Assembly: GCA_033721235.1 (NCBI GenBank)
Contig: JAWWAY010000002.1
Span: 1-64,000 of the forward strand
Length of the DNA: 64,000 bases
Source of the DNA: UBA5078 sp033721235
GTDB taxonomy: Bacteria > Pseudomonadota > Gammaproteobacteria > Pseudomonadales > Pseudohongiellaceae
Reading direction: 5' to 3'
How positions within the stretch are numbered: position 1 is the first letter of the stretch; each line of letters begins with the position of its first letter. Below, piece after piece: positions 33,633 through 43,095 of the stretch. The notes beneath the pieces were generated by a model. It was given only the letters and a program-made list of their open reading frames with translations, did not search any database and was not told the DNA's origin. A program made the position numbers and the translations under genes.

Positions 33633-34178
33633 ATGGCTATCTCACTACAAGAACAACTACTCAAAGCAGGCTTGGTAAAAGAGAAGCAGCTGAAAAAGAG
33701 TAAGAGTGATAAGCGCAAGAAAGTGCGCCAACAACTTCATAGCAAAGAAGGCGTAGTGGACGAGAGCAAGGAAGCGGCTAAGAGAGCGCTAGCCGAAAAG
33801 GCACAACGCGATCGAGAACTAGCACAGCAGCGCAACCAGCAGGCTGAGGCTAAAGCAATAGCGGCTCAAGTGCGGCAGATTATCACCATGAATAAGCAAG
33901 AGAAAAACAATGGCGAGCTGGCTTATAAATTTGTCGACAACAAAATCATCAAGTCTATTTACGTGGATCAAAAGACGCTTGACCATCTAAGCAACGGACA
34001 ATTAGCTATTGTCAGCCTAGACCAAAATTACGAGATTGTTCCCCAGACAGCCGCTTTAAAAATACAACAGCGGGACCCAGATTGCGTTATCGTGTGCAAC
34101 GAAAAACACAGCAATGACGACACGCAAGAGGACGATCCATACGCCGACTTTAAGGTCCCCGACGACCTAATGTGGTAA
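33633..34178 (+). CDS. DUF2058 family protein, YaiL-like
   Basis: The 181-residue protein begins MAISLQEQLLKAGLVKEKQLKKSK (key part LQEQLLKAGLV) and has a long, basic and glutamine-rich coiled region, then 'AYKFVDNKIIKSIYVD', the pattern of DUF2058 proteins (YaiL in E. coli). They are annotated as nucleoprotein or polynucleotide-associated, with no proven role. The next gene, yaeQ, follows at 54 bp on the same strand. Confidence 0.85.
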   Translation: MAISLQEQLLKAGLVKEKQLKKSKSDKRKKVRQQLHSKEGVVDESKEAAKRALAEKAQRDRELAQQRNQQAEAKAIAAQVRQIITMNKQEKNNGELAYKFVDNKIIKSIYVDQKTLDHLSNGQLAIVSLDQNYEIVPQTAALKIQQRDPDCVIVCNEKHSNDDTQEDDPYADFKVPDDLMW

Positions 34179-34232
34179 GTCCCCTGCGTCAACTCACACC
34201 CAATCCCTCTAGCAAACAAGACAGAGACGCTA

Positions 34233-34781
34233 ATGGCCACTAACGCTACCATTGTGAAACTGGCCCTAAGTGTCTCTGACATGAATCGCCACTATTACAA
34301 TTCCCACAATTTAACTATCGCGCTGCACCCATCCGAGACGCCAGAACGACTCATGGTCCGAGTGCTCGCTTTCGCACTACATGCCAGCAACTCCTTGAGC
34401 TTTACCAAGGGCATTAGCACCGATGACGAGCCAGACCTATGGGACAAAGACCTTAGCGACGTCATTAAGCTCTGGGTTGAGTTAGGTCAGCCAGATGAAA
34501 AACGCATCAAAAAGGCAAGCGGCCGCGCGGAGGATGTCGTTATCTACACGTTTCAAGCGCGCAATAGCGAACCTTGGTGGAAAAAGAACCAAAAGGCTTT
34601 AGAGCGCTTTGATAAACTTAGCGTTGTCCGTGTGGACACAATATCGGAAACAAAAATAGCACAACTATTCGAGCGCAATATGGACATACAATGCTCTATA
34701 GACAGCGATAGTGTGTATATGCGCTCACAAAATCATGAGGTCGAGCTAAAACTATTCCCCCTAAAAGAAAAGGCCTCGTAA
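34233..34781 (+). CDS. yaeQ: YaeQ family protein
   Basis: The 182-residue protein has the YaeQ pattern: MATNATIVKLALSVSDMNR, YYNSHNLTIALHPSETPERLM (key part LTIALHPSETPERLMVR), 'LSFTKGISTDDEPDLW' and a C-terminal PD-(D/E)XK-like core. YaeQ was proposed to affect transcription elongation but evidence is limited. The 3' end overlaps the stem of the ppc terminator. Confidence 0.93.
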   Translation: MATNATIVKLALSVSDMNRHYYNSHNLTIALHPSETPERLMVRVLAFALHASNSLSFTKGISTDDEPDLWDKDLSDVIKLWVELGQPDEKRIKKASGRAEDVVIYTFQARNSEPWWKKNQKALERFDKLSVVRVDTISETKIAQLFERNMDIQCSIDSDSVYMRSQNHEVELKLFPLKEKAS

Positions 34782-34793
34782 AACGAGGCCTTA
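34768..34793 (-). terminator. Terminator of ppc
   Basis: AGGCCTCGT and ACGAGGCCT form a perfect stem with a 3-nt loop; on the minus strand CCTTTTCTTTT follows. The + strand arm includes the yaeQ stop codon, where tailing is poor. Confidence 0.8.
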
Positions 34794-34800
34794 ACACATC

Positions 34801-37371
34801 TTAAGCGGAGTTTCGGCTAGCGTTGATGTTACCAAATAGTGAACGCATCACCATTTTTTCGTAAAGTTCCAGATACTCAGTATCGTCTTCTGTACGCGCC
34901 TGTTGAATTTGCATAAGCGCGTACTGCTGCACCGTTAGCAGTGGCAACACCACCTTTTCCCTAAGCTGAATGCTCATTCTACTACGCGGATTATCTTCCA
35001 GGAGCTTCTCTTGACCAGAGATCCGCAAGACCATTTCGCTGCTAAGCTCAAACTCTTTATGCAAGCTCTTCCAGAACTCACCGAAACGCGGATCACTTTC
35101 CATATACTGGGTTAACTGAAAGTTCGTCTTACACATGCTCTGCATACTGTTAGAAATCAGGGCACGGAAGAATCGCGAGCGCTGGTACAACGCTATACAA
35201 GCATCAAAATTGCCTTTTTCATCCTGCTCTTTTAGAGCCGAGCCCAAGCCATAGAAGCCGGGCACATTCTGCTTGAGCTGCGCCCAAGCACCCACAAAAG
35301 GAATCGCTCGCAGATCCTCGAACTTCAATTTTGAGGTAGCGCCACGCTTAGCAGGACGACTACCAATATTCGTCATAGCGTAGTACTTCAAGGTGCTCAT
35401 TTCTTCCAGATAAGGCAAGAATAGCTCACTATTTTTGAAGTCATCGTATACCTGATAGCTCTTCTGAGCGAGAGTCACCAACAATTCGCGCTGCTCATCT
35501 GCAAGCTCTCTATCCGCGCGCTCAATCAAGCTATTCTCCAAGCCTGCCGTTAGCAACTGACTCAGATTGTGATTTGCGGCGGCTTTAATGCCGTACAAGG
35601 TACTAATGGTTTGCCCCTGTACAGTCATCTGTATCTGACTACTTTCGATATTACGCCCCATCGCTGCATAGAACATATACGTATCGCCACCGCCTCTGGC
35701 GGGTGGACCGCCGCGACCATCGAAGAAGATCACTTCAATGCCGGAGCGACGAGAAATAGCGGTGAGATCCTCTTTTGCGCTGTAGATGGCCCAGTTTGCC
35801 ATTAGATAGCCGCCATCCTTTGTGCCATCAGAGAAGCCTAGCATTACCGTCTGCCGCTCTTTACGCCCGTTCAAATGAGCCTTGTAGCACTCATGAGCAT
35901 AAATCTGTCCCATTGACTCGCCAGCGCTTTGCAAATCTTCAACTGTCTCAAACAGGGGAACAATATCGACGCTAAGTTCCCGTCCTTTCCAGCCACACAA
36001 TTTAAACAGCCCGTACACCTTGGCCATATCTAGGGCGCCACGACAATTACTAATAATATAGCGATGTGCGGCTCGCTCACCATTGCGTTGCTGTATTTGC
36101 CCAATGACACTGAAAGACGCGATAGTATCCTTCACGATAGGGTCGTCGAAGTCCTCAGCATCGACATTTCCTTCGCAACGAAGCAAGGCGTCCATCTGTC
36201 CTTCTCGGTCAAGCTCGGCGTAGTTCGCTGGCAGAAGCTCTGGATGCTTCTCGATAATGGCATCGAAGGCACTCGCAATAACGCGCGAATCCTGACGAAT
36301 ATCAATGCTGGCAAAATGAAAGCCGAACAATCGCACTTTACGTCTGAACGACCGCAGCTTCTCAACATGAAGCCCTTGGAAATTTTCCAACAGCACGACT
36401 TCGATAGCATCTAGCTCACTCAGCATATGCTCGATACTTAGAGGAGTATCTGTTTGCGCTAGAGTCATTTCTTGATGGATTGCACGCTCCAAATCTTCAA
36501 GGCGTTTATACGTCCCTCTGAAGCTCAAGCGTCTTTTAAGGTCTCGAATGTTTTTGTGGTAGCAATTGAACACGGTGTAGCGCAGTTTCTCTGCCACCTT
36601 AAGAGTCGTGTCGACAGTGACAAAGGGGTTTCCGTCACGATCGCCACCCGGCCAAAAACCGATGCTGATAAGCTCCTTATTGCGAGTCACCTGCTCTGGA
36701 TGATGCTCCGCTAACTGATCGACGATTTCGCCTATCCCGGGATAGAAAATATTGCCTAGATACCACGTCAGCAAGACGGCTTCTTCGTAAGGCGAAGGTT
36801 TATTCTGCTGATAGAACGGCGTATTGCCCAACTGCTGAAGAAGATCTCGCGCTACCGCAGTCTCATTATTAGAGATCGCCTGGGTAAGATCTGAGATGAT
36901 AGCCAGCACTGGCCCCGTATAGAATTGCGTTGGATGCGCCGTTAACACAACACGAACGCCAAAGTTCTCTAGCAGTTTTGCCAGCTCCGACCCTTTATCC
37001 TCATCTTTCGCGCGATCGACCAACTGCAGTAGTTTACTCTTGCCTTCGATGCGGTGAATCTTGCTATACGCAGCATCCTCCAGCGCATCAATTAATACCA
37101 CTTGGCGCTCTACGTATTGAATAATCTTAAAGAGAAATTGAATTTGTTCCTCTTCATTAAACTGCGGCTTATGAACCTCAAAAAAGTTCTGGATTATTTG
37201 TGCTGGATTCTTGCCCTGCTCTAGGCCGCTCGCACATGCCTCATCCAGAAGTGGCAGCAAGGTGCCCGTTTGCTCTACGGCATCCAGAGGCAGCGTTAGA
37301 AACAAACTGTTATAAAGCTGAAAATTTAGCTCTACCAGCTCGGCGAATGGTTTAGAAACTTGTTCAATCAT
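34801..37371 (-). CDS. ppc: Phosphoenolpyruvate carboxylase
   Basis: Ppc adds bicarbonate to phosphoenolpyruvate to make oxaloacetate, an anaplerotic step. The 856-residue protein has the invariant VLTAHPTQ (catalytic His), GFWPGGDRDGNPFVT, VMLGFSDGTKDGGYL and FFDGRGGPPARGGGDTY motifs. It is somewhat shorter than E. coli Ppc (883 residues) but nothing key is missing. It is convergent with yaeQ and has its own terminator. The next gene upstream is an MFS transporter. Confidence 0.97.
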   Translation of the reverse strand: MIEQVSKPFAELVELNFQLYNSLFLTLPLDAVEQTGTLLPLLDEACASGLEQGKNPAQIIQNFFEVHKPQFNEEEQIQFLFKIIQYVERQVVLIDALEDAAYSKIHRIEGKSKLLQLVDRAKDEDKGSELAKLLENFGVRVVLTAHPTQFYTGPVLAIISDLTQAISNNETAVARDLLQQLGNTPFYQQNKPSPYEEAVLLTWYLGNIFYPGIGEIVDQLAEHHPEQVTRNKELISIGFWPGGDRDGNPFVTVDTTLKVAEKLRYTVFNCYHKNIRDLKRRLSFRGTYKRLEDLERAIHQEMTLAQTDTPLSIEHMLSELDAIEVVLLENFQGLHVEKLRSFRRKVRLFGFHFASIDIRQDSRVIASAFDAIIEKHPELLPANYAELDREGQMDALLRCEGNVDAEDFDDPIVKDTIASFSVIGQIQQRNGERAAHRYIISNCRGALDMAKVYGLFKLCGWKGRELSVDIVPLFETVEDLQSAGESMGQIYAHECYKAHLNGRKERQTVMLGFSDGTKDGGYLMANWAIYSAKEDLTAISRRSGIEVIFFDGRGGPPARGGGDTYMFYAAMGRNIESSQIQMTVQGQTISTLYGIKAAANHNLSQLLTAGLENSLIERADRELADEQRELLVTLAQKSYQVYDDFKNSELFLPYLEEMSTLKYYAMTNIGSRPAKRGATSKLKFEDLRAIPFVGAWAQLKQNVPGFYGLGSALKEQDEKGNFDACIALYQRSRFFRALISNSMQSMCKTNFQLTQYMESDPRFGEFWKSLHKEFELSSEMVLRISGQEKLLEDNPRSRMSIQLREKVVLPLLTVQQYALMQIQQARTEDDTEYLELYEKMVMRSLFGNINASRNSA

Positions 37372-37453
37372 GCTTTAGTCTTTACTCCCGATAATTCAGT
37401 GCAGCGCCATTAGCAAGAACGCTAGAGTCTTTTAGTAGTTGTAGACGAGCTCG

Positions 37454-38710
37454 TTAAGCGTCGATGGCCTTTCGACTTGAAGGGTAAGAGAAGCAAATAA
37501 GCACAATACCCACTATTGTATAGACAGCGCAGCCACCAAATAACGCAGCAATTCCCATGCCTTGATCGATAAAGTAACCGAACATAATGGGAGATATAGA
37601 AGAGGCCAGCACCATGATAGCAACAACAAACGAGCGAATGGAGCCTATCGCTTTCGTACCGTAAACCTCAGCCCATAAGGACCCTGTCACCGGGGGGCTA
37701 CCCCCAACACTGAGTCCCAATAGTACCATGACGGCCAAAGCGACCCACATGCCGGGCACCCAAGCGATCAGCAATAGCGCTAGGAACATGGGCAGCAAAA
37801 CATAGGGTAACAGCCTTATTGCACCAAATCGGTCCACTAGCACCCCGGAGAGAATTGAACTTAACCAGTGCATAAGCCCATACACCGTAAAGCAAGTCGC
37901 AAACCAACTCAGTGTCCAGTCTTTGCTTTCCACTACGAAATTTTGGTGAATAAAGATACCCGTCACCACAAAAGGGCTAACCATCAGAGCGGGCAGAGCG
38001 AGCCAGAACCGATAGTCTCGGATCAGCGCCCTGCGCCCATTGCTGGCCGTTACGCCCTTACTGTGCTCACCGGCACCATCGTTATTTTGCTCACTCTCAT
38101 AGCGTTCAAGCTGAGGACGCGCTCTATGCAGTAAGAACAGAGCAAAAGGAATGAATAGAAACACGATGCTAAGGGCAATAACTAGAAAAGTAGACTGCCA
38201 GCCAATCAAGCTAATCAGCAAGACCGCAAGCAGGGGCAACACCACCTCACCCACAGGCACACCCGACATGGCAATACTAATAGCCTTGCCACGATCAGCA
38301 TCGAAATAGCGGGCCATACTGGTTGACCCCGTATGGGGCAGAAGAGCTTGTCCACATAGGCGCAGCAGAAACAGCCCACCCAATAGCATCCACAATGCCT
38401 TTACCTGCCAGAGCAGCAGGCTCGCCACGGCTAAGCCCAAGGCAACCACCACGACATACTTGTGTAGGCTTACTCTATCTATAAGCCCGCCAGCCCAAGC
38501 AACCAAAAAAGCTGATGTCAGTGTAGCCGCCGAGTAAGCACTACCATAAGCCCCTGCGGACAAGCCCAGGCTCGATTGAATATCGCCGCTAAACCACCCC
38601 ACAAAAAAGGACTGGCCAAAGTTACCCCAAAATACACAGGCAAAGCCAAACAAGAGCATGGCCCAGCGCTGACGCAGGAAGTCGATATATGACTTTACTG
38701 GCGCGATCAC
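37454..38710 (-). CDS. MFS transporter
   Basis: The 418-residue protein has 12 predicted helices (first FGFACVFWGNFGQSFFVGWF, of the MFS 1 type) and a loop with GG-LIDR (motif A-like). The N-terminal repeated region resembles the monocarboxylate/oxalate-formate type of antiporter more than drug pumps, but I cannot name a substrate. Its ATG overlaps the yfbR stop codon by 4 bp, so the two are translationally coupled. Confidence 0.85.
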   Translation of the reverse strand: MIAPVKSYIDFLRQRWAMLLFGFACVFWGNFGQSFFVGWFSGDIQSSLGLSAGAYGSAYSAATLTSAFLVAWAGGLIDRVSLHKYVVVVALGLAVASLLLWQVKALWMLLGGLFLLRLCGQALLPHTGSTSMARYFDADRGKAISIAMSGVPVGEVVLPLLAVLLISLIGWQSTFLVIALSIVFLFIPFALFLLHRARPQLERYESEQNNDGAGEHSKGVTASNGRRALIRDYRFWLALPALMVSPFVVTGIFIHQNFVVESKDWTLSWFATCFTVYGLMHWLSSILSGVLVDRFGAIRLLPYVLLPMFLALLLIAWVPGMWVALAVMVLLGLSVGGSPPVTGSLWAEVYGTKAIGSIRSFVVAIMVLASSISPIMFGYFIDQGMGIAALFGGCAVYTIVGIVLICFSYPSSRKAIDA

Positions 38711-39303
38711 TTTAAGAGCTCGTCCAGAGTCAGGCCATAACTTGGCACAAAGGTTTCGAGAAAATACTCCACTTCGGGAAGCTCTATTTTATCCAACCTT
38801 TCTTTTACGTCTTTCTCGGCCTGATAAAACTCAAAATTACCGGCCAATACCTCGGATTTACACTTAATATAGGCGCACAGCGTGTCCGCGGCTTTAATCA
38901 GCTGTAATTGCTCGTCGGGGATATGCTCATGAATAAGCACTTTTTTGAAATCCTCTTGCAGCTCTTTTGGCAATAGCGCCAGCAGCTCTGCTTCGGCTTG
39001 TTTCTCCACGGCTTTGTAGGCTTGAGTAATCTCAGGCGAATGATACTTGATAGGAGAAGGCATATCGCCGGTAATGACCTCGCCGCAATCATGATACAGA
39101 GCCGCCACTACGGCGGCATTGACGTCGATGCTACCGCCAAAGTGAGTATTCCGAATAAGCCCTAGAGCATGGGTGATAGTCGCAACCTCCCAACTATGCT
39201 CCATCACGTTTTCGTTGATCACATTGCGTTTTAGCCCCCAACGCTGCAGCCAGCGAATCTTGCTAACGTAGGCATAAAAGTGGCTCTTTACTCGATCCAA
39301 CAT
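38707..39303 (-). CDS. yfbR: 5'-deoxynucleotidase, YfbR-type HD protein
   Basis: The 198-residue protein has the HD metal-binding set: ENVMEHSWEVA (first His), ALYHDCGEVITGD (HD) and IKAADTLCAYIKCKSE (second D). YfbR removes phosphate from deoxynucleoside 5'-monophosphates in the cytoplasm and aids dNTP balance. The length matches E. coli YfbR (199). The ATG is preceded by AAGG; a perfect 16-bp palindrome lies immediately upstream. The MFS gene follows with 4 bp overlap. Confidence 0.93.
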   Translation of the reverse strand: MLDRVKSHFYAYVSKIRWLQRWGLKRNVINENVMEHSWEVATITHALGLIRNTHFGGSIDVNAAVVAALYHDCGEVITGDMPSPIKYHSPEITQAYKAVEKQAEAELLALLPKELQEDFKKVLIHEHIPDEQLQLIKAADTLCAYIKCKSEVLAGNFEFYQAEKDVKERLDKIELPEVEYFLETFVPSYGLTLDELLK

Positions 39304-39318
39304 TGCTGAACAACCTTG

Positions 39319-39334
39319 AGTACTGATCAGTACT
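39319..39334. promoter_or_regulatory. 16-bp perfect palindrome upstream of yfbR
   Basis: AGTACTGATCAGTACT lies 15 bp before the yfbR start. It can form a hairpin in the leader or serve as a dimer-binding operator; AGCCC/GGGCT pairing follows at 39340-39359. Confidence 0.5.
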
Positions 39335-39506
39335 GACTTAGCCCAATACTAAGCGGGCTCGGAAAAACCATATTATGCCGCAGCTGGGCCGCGACTTCGA
39401 CCACTGTTTTAGCGGCCCAACACAGCGCAAATCTAACTTGACTTCAACACCACATCCCGCAATATTGCTAGGCAACGTCATATAAATATAAGAGCTGGCT
39501 CGCACT

Positions 39507-42200
39507 ATGCCTAACGACAAATACGCTATTAACTCCTACCGAGCATGGTATGCCATTTCACTAATCGGCCTCGGTGTCGTCTTTTTGATCGACTTCCTGA
39601 CGCCTTTAGGCTTTGCCCACGGCACGCTCTATACTTTCTTTGTTCTTACCGCCTCACTCACTCAAAACGCTCGCTTCGTAATGGGCATAGCCATATCGTC
39701 TATCCTGCTGACCTTTATTGGCTCTCTAGTCTCTCCGCCTGGCTTTACACTGGTGTATGTCGCAGCAAACCGCATTATTTCCTGTATCACGATTGCAATA
39801 ACAGCCTTTGTGGTAGCGCTGGCTATTCGCAAAATCAAGGCCATACGCGCTATAAGCCACGATTTACGAACCGCCATCACGCGCTCCGATGCCAATGAGG
39901 CCTTGCTGAAGATTGCGAGCAGAATCAGCCAGGTCGGCGGCTGGGTGGCTCACTTGGCAGGAAGCCCCGAGCAACCAGACCCCGACGGCGAGCCCTTATT
40001 AAGCTGGTCGGCGGAAGTATGCAGAATCCACGGCGTTCCGACAGACTTTGAGCCTACTGTCGAAAAGGCTGTGGCTTTCTTAGTGCCTGAACATAGAGAG
40101 CATATCGCCGATGCCGTCAGGCGCTGTATTATCGAAGGCATAGCCTACGACCAAGAGCTGCAGATAATTAGAGCAGATGGTCAACGTGCATGGGTACGAA
40201 TAATCGGCGAAGCAGTGCGCAACGATCAAGGGAGAACCGTCCGCATTCAAGGGGCATACCAAGACCTTACTTGGGAGCGCCGACTAAGCGATGAGGTGTT
40301 TGAAAGCCAACGCCGCTTTCAGCAATTTACCAATAGCCTTCCTCTCATTGTGTGGACTGCTACTCCCAGCGGGTATGTCGACTTTGTCAGCAATGCATTC
40401 AACACCTATACCGGCAACGACACCAATGAGCTTATCAACGAGCAGGAGTGGCTCAAGCGTATTCACCCTGATGACGAAGAGCACCGTGTCAATGACTGGA
40501 AAAACGCCTCAAGTGAACTCAAAGATTTTACGACCGAATTCCGAATTCGTTCAGCTACTGGGGAGTACCGCTGGTTTTTAATTTACGGGCGCCCCATATT
40601 CAATGCAGAACACGAAGTCGTCAAATGGTATGGCGCGGCAATAGACATACACGATAAAAAACTCTTAGAAGAGGAGCTTCGCACTAGCGAGCAACGCCTA
40701 AGCTACCTCACTGCAGCCACCACTGATGCTGTATGGGATTGGGACTCAGTCAATCAGAAATTATGGTGGAGTGATAGTCTCTACACCCTGTTTGGTTACG
40801 AGCCGGAGGAGAAAGCGCCTACACCAGAGGATTGGGCTAAGCGCATACACCCAGAGGACCGAAACAATGTGGTACCGGGGCTGCAACACGCTATCGATGG
40901 CGATTCAAGCGATTGGGAAGCGGAGTACCGATACAAAAGAGCCGATGGCACCTATGCTTACGTTTCCGATCGCTGTACGGTCATACGGGACGAAGAAGGC
41001 AATGCAGTACGAACAGTCGGCGGCATGAGAGATGTAAGCTCGCGTCGCAATATGATCGAGCAAATTCAACAAGCAGACAGGCTTCACTCAGTGGGACAAC
41101 TCACCGGCGGTGTCGCTCACGACTTCAACAATCTCCTAACCGTCATTCTTGGTAATTCAGAGCTCCTAGTAGAAGGCCTAAACGATAATAAAAACCTGCA
41201 GTCTCTGGCCATTGTGTCTCGCGATGCGGCTCAACGCGGATCTCAGCTAACCCAAAGACTGCTCGCATTTGCAAGGCGCCAGGCTCTAGAACCAAAGGCA
41301 GTCGATATTCCATTCCTGCTAAAAGACATGGAAAGCTTGTTGCGCCGCACTCTACGAGAAAACATCGACATCGAGATCGTCAATGCGGCTGGTCTTTGGC
41401 AAGCATTGGTTGACCCTGCACAACTAGAAGGCGCGCTCCTCAACCTTAGCCTGAACGCCAAAGACGCCATGCCCGAGGGCGGCAAGCTCACAATAGAAAC
41501 CGGCAACGCCTATTTGGACGACAAATATGCCGAAAGTCACAACGAAGTTAAGTCGGGGCAATATGTACTGATCGCAGTCTCTGACACGGGCGAAGGCATA
41601 GACGAGGAACACCTGAGCCAAGTGTTTGACCCCTTCTTCTCAACCAAAGGCCTAGGGAAAGGAACAGGCCTCGGGCTAAGCATGGTTTATGGCTTCGTGA
41701 AACAATCCAACGGACATATCAATATCTATTCGGAAGTAGACCAAGGCACTACGGTAAAAATCTACCTCCCCCGTTGCACGGACACTAAGGCGCCAGAGCC
41801 ACACAATATTACGGAACCTACGACAGGCGGAACCGAAAGAATCCTCGCCGTTGAGGACGATGAGCTAGTAAGAGATTTCGTCTGCAACCAGCTGCTCGTT
41901 CTCGGCTATAAAGTGCTCAGTGCGGCCAATGCGGAGGAAGCCCTGAAAATACTGCGAAGCGATGAAAAAATAGACTTACTATTCACCGATATAGTGATGC
42001 CGGGTGAATTAAACGGCAGGCAGTTAGCAGATGAGGCTCAAAAACTACGCCCAGGCCTGAAAGTCCTTTATACTTCGGGCTACACCGAAAACGCCATTGT
42101 CCATCAAGGGCGCCTAGACCCAGGGGTTCATTTACTTAGCAAACCCTATAGGCGCAACGAGCTAGCACAGAAAATTCGACTCGTGCTAAAAGGCGAGTAA
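39507..42200 (+). CDS. Hybrid sensor histidine kinase with three PAS domains
   Basis: The 897-residue protein has three to four N-terminal transmembrane helices (about 15-115), PAS domains at about 135-255, 265-385 and 393-510, a HisKA-type dimerisation domain with GQLTGGVAHDFNNLLTVI (phospho-His in VAHDF), a HATPase domain with DTGEGI and a GLGKGTGLGLSMVYGF G2 box, and a C-terminal receiver (about 775-895: AVEDDEL, LLFTDIVMP, SKPYRRNEL). The Asp in TDIVMP is the phosphoacceptor. No separate response regulator is adjacent, so the receiver may pass phosphate to a diffusible partner. The signal is unknown. Confidence 0.92.
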   Translation: MPNDKYAINSYRAWYAISLIGLGVVFLIDFLTPLGFAHGTLYTFFVLTASLTQNARFVMGIAISSILLTFIGSLVSPPGFTLVYVAANRIISCITIAITAFVVALAIRKIKAIRAISHDLRTAITRSDANEALLKIASRISQVGGWVAHLAGSPEQPDPDGEPLLSWSAEVCRIHGVPTDFEPTVEKAVAFLVPEHREHIADAVRRCIIEGIAYDQELQIIRADGQRAWVRIIGEAVRNDQGRTVRIQGAYQDLTWERRLSDEVFESQRRFQQFTNSLPLIVWTATPSGYVDFVSNAFNTYTGNDTNELINEQEWLKRIHPDDEEHRVNDWKNASSELKDFTTEFRIRSATGEYRWFLIYGRPIFNAEHEVVKWYGAAIDIHDKKLLEEELRTSEQRLSYLTAATTDAVWDWDSVNQKLWWSDSLYTLFGYEPEEKAPTPEDWAKRIHPEDRNNVVPGLQHAIDGDSSDWEAEYRYKRADGTYAYVSDRCTVIRDEEGNAVRTVGGMRDVSSRRNMIEQIQQADRLHSVGQLTGGVAHDFNNLLTVILGNSELLVEGLNDNKNLQSLAIVSRDAAQRGSQLTQRLLAFARRQALEPKAVDIPFLLKDMESLLRRTLRENIDIEIVNAAGLWQALVDPAQLEGALLNLSLNAKDAMPEGGKLTIETGNAYLDDKYAESHNEVKSGQYVLIAVSDTGEGIDEEHLSQVFDPFFSTKGLGKGTGLGLSMVYGFVKQSNGHINIYSEVDQGTTVKIYLPRCTDTKAPEPHNITEPTTGGTERILAVEDDELVRDFVCNQLLVLGYKVLSAANAEEALKILRSDEKIDLLFTDIVMPGELNGRQLADEAQKLRPGLKVLYTSGYTENAIVHQGRLDPGVHLLSKPYRRNELAQKIRLVLKGE

Positions 42201-42230
42201 TATTCACTAAACATAACGAAGTATGTATCG

Positions 42231-42554
42231 ATGTCCACAAACGCACAAAGCTCGCAGCCCAATCTCATTAAACGCATTATTTTAGGTCACTATGGTCTTG
42301 CAAGGACCTACTGGAGCGCCTATTTCATAGGTGCTGCGGCATTTTTTATTTTCGGCAGTATGGCAGTTTCAGCAGGCGAATGGAAAAAATTTGTCATCAT
42401 GCTCTTTTCCAATATCTGCTACTCCTTCATATTGCTATTGGGCATCCAAGCAGGCTACCAAGGCGCCGACCCCGGCAAGGGCTTAAGTCGAATTGCGATA
42501 TTGTTTTTGCTACTCAACCTGAGCAATGCCTTGGCCACCCTAGTTTTTATCTAG
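42231..42554 (+). CDS. Small three-helix membrane protein
   Basis: The 107-residue protein has three hydrophobic helices (YWSAYFIGAAAFFIFGSMAV, IMLFSNICYSFILLLGI, IAILFLLLNLSNALATLVF). It follows the sensor kinase gene by 30 bp on the same strand, so co-transcription is possible. I do not recognise the family. It ends 8 bp from the DUF1415 gene, which runs convergently. Confidence 0.65.
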   Translation: MSTNAQSSQPNLIKRIILGHYGLARTYWSAYFIGAAAFFIFGSMAVSAGEWKKFVIMLFSNICYSFILLLGIQAGYQGADPGKGLSRIAILFLLLNLSNALATLVFI

Positions 42555-42561
42555 ATACTTT

Positions 42562-43095
42562 CTAGTCAAACTTGGCAAAAACACTCTGCCAATACTCGGC
42601 GGAGTGCTCTTGCATTAGCGCGATATTTCTCTCGGGAATGCTTTGCGTATCTGGGTAGGACTCTATCGCCCTCTCCAAACTGGCCTCTCTTAGTATGTGC
42701 AACACTGGATAGGGAGCTCTATTCGTGTAGTTAGCCGGGTCTGAGTGCGAAGTGCCTGCAAACATATATTGCGGGTGAAAACTGGCAAACTGGTATACCC
42801 CCAGCAAGCCCCTGTCCTCCAAATAGGCCTGCGCTAAATCGAGAAAGTCCAAATAGTCGTCGAACTCTTTAAGTCCACTTGAGTAAATTAACAAAGAAGT
42901 CTCAACCGACTCGTCCTCATGAATTCGAGCGAGCTCTTGGGCCAAGTGCTCTAGAAGGAGCTCAAAGTCTGTATCATTACTAAGTGCAAAACGAATGCGC
43001 TCGGCGTTTAATTCTCGCTTAGCAAACGGACACAGGTTTAAACCAATTACCGCTTCTTCTAACCATAAGCGCACGCTGCTCACTGGATCTTTCAT
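42562..43095 (-). CDS. DUF1415 family protein
   Basis: The 177-residue protein has the DUF1415 pattern: GLNLCPFAKRELNAERIRF, 'LLIYSSGLKEFDDYLDF', GVYQFASFHPQYMFAGT and 'PYPVLHILREASLERAI'. Function is unknown, although the fold and the Cys/His pattern have led to suggestions of a small enzyme. The ATG at 43095 shares its first base with the helicase stop codon, so translation is coupled. Confidence 0.85.
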   Translation of the reverse strand: MKDPVSSVRLWLEEAVIGLNLCPFAKRELNAERIRFALSNDTDFELLLEHLAQELARIHEDESVETSLLIYSSGLKEFDDYLDFLDLAQAYLEDRGLLGVYQFASFHPQYMFAGTSHSDPANYTNRAPYPVLHILREASLERAIESYPDTQSIPERNIALMQEHSAEYWQSVFAKFD

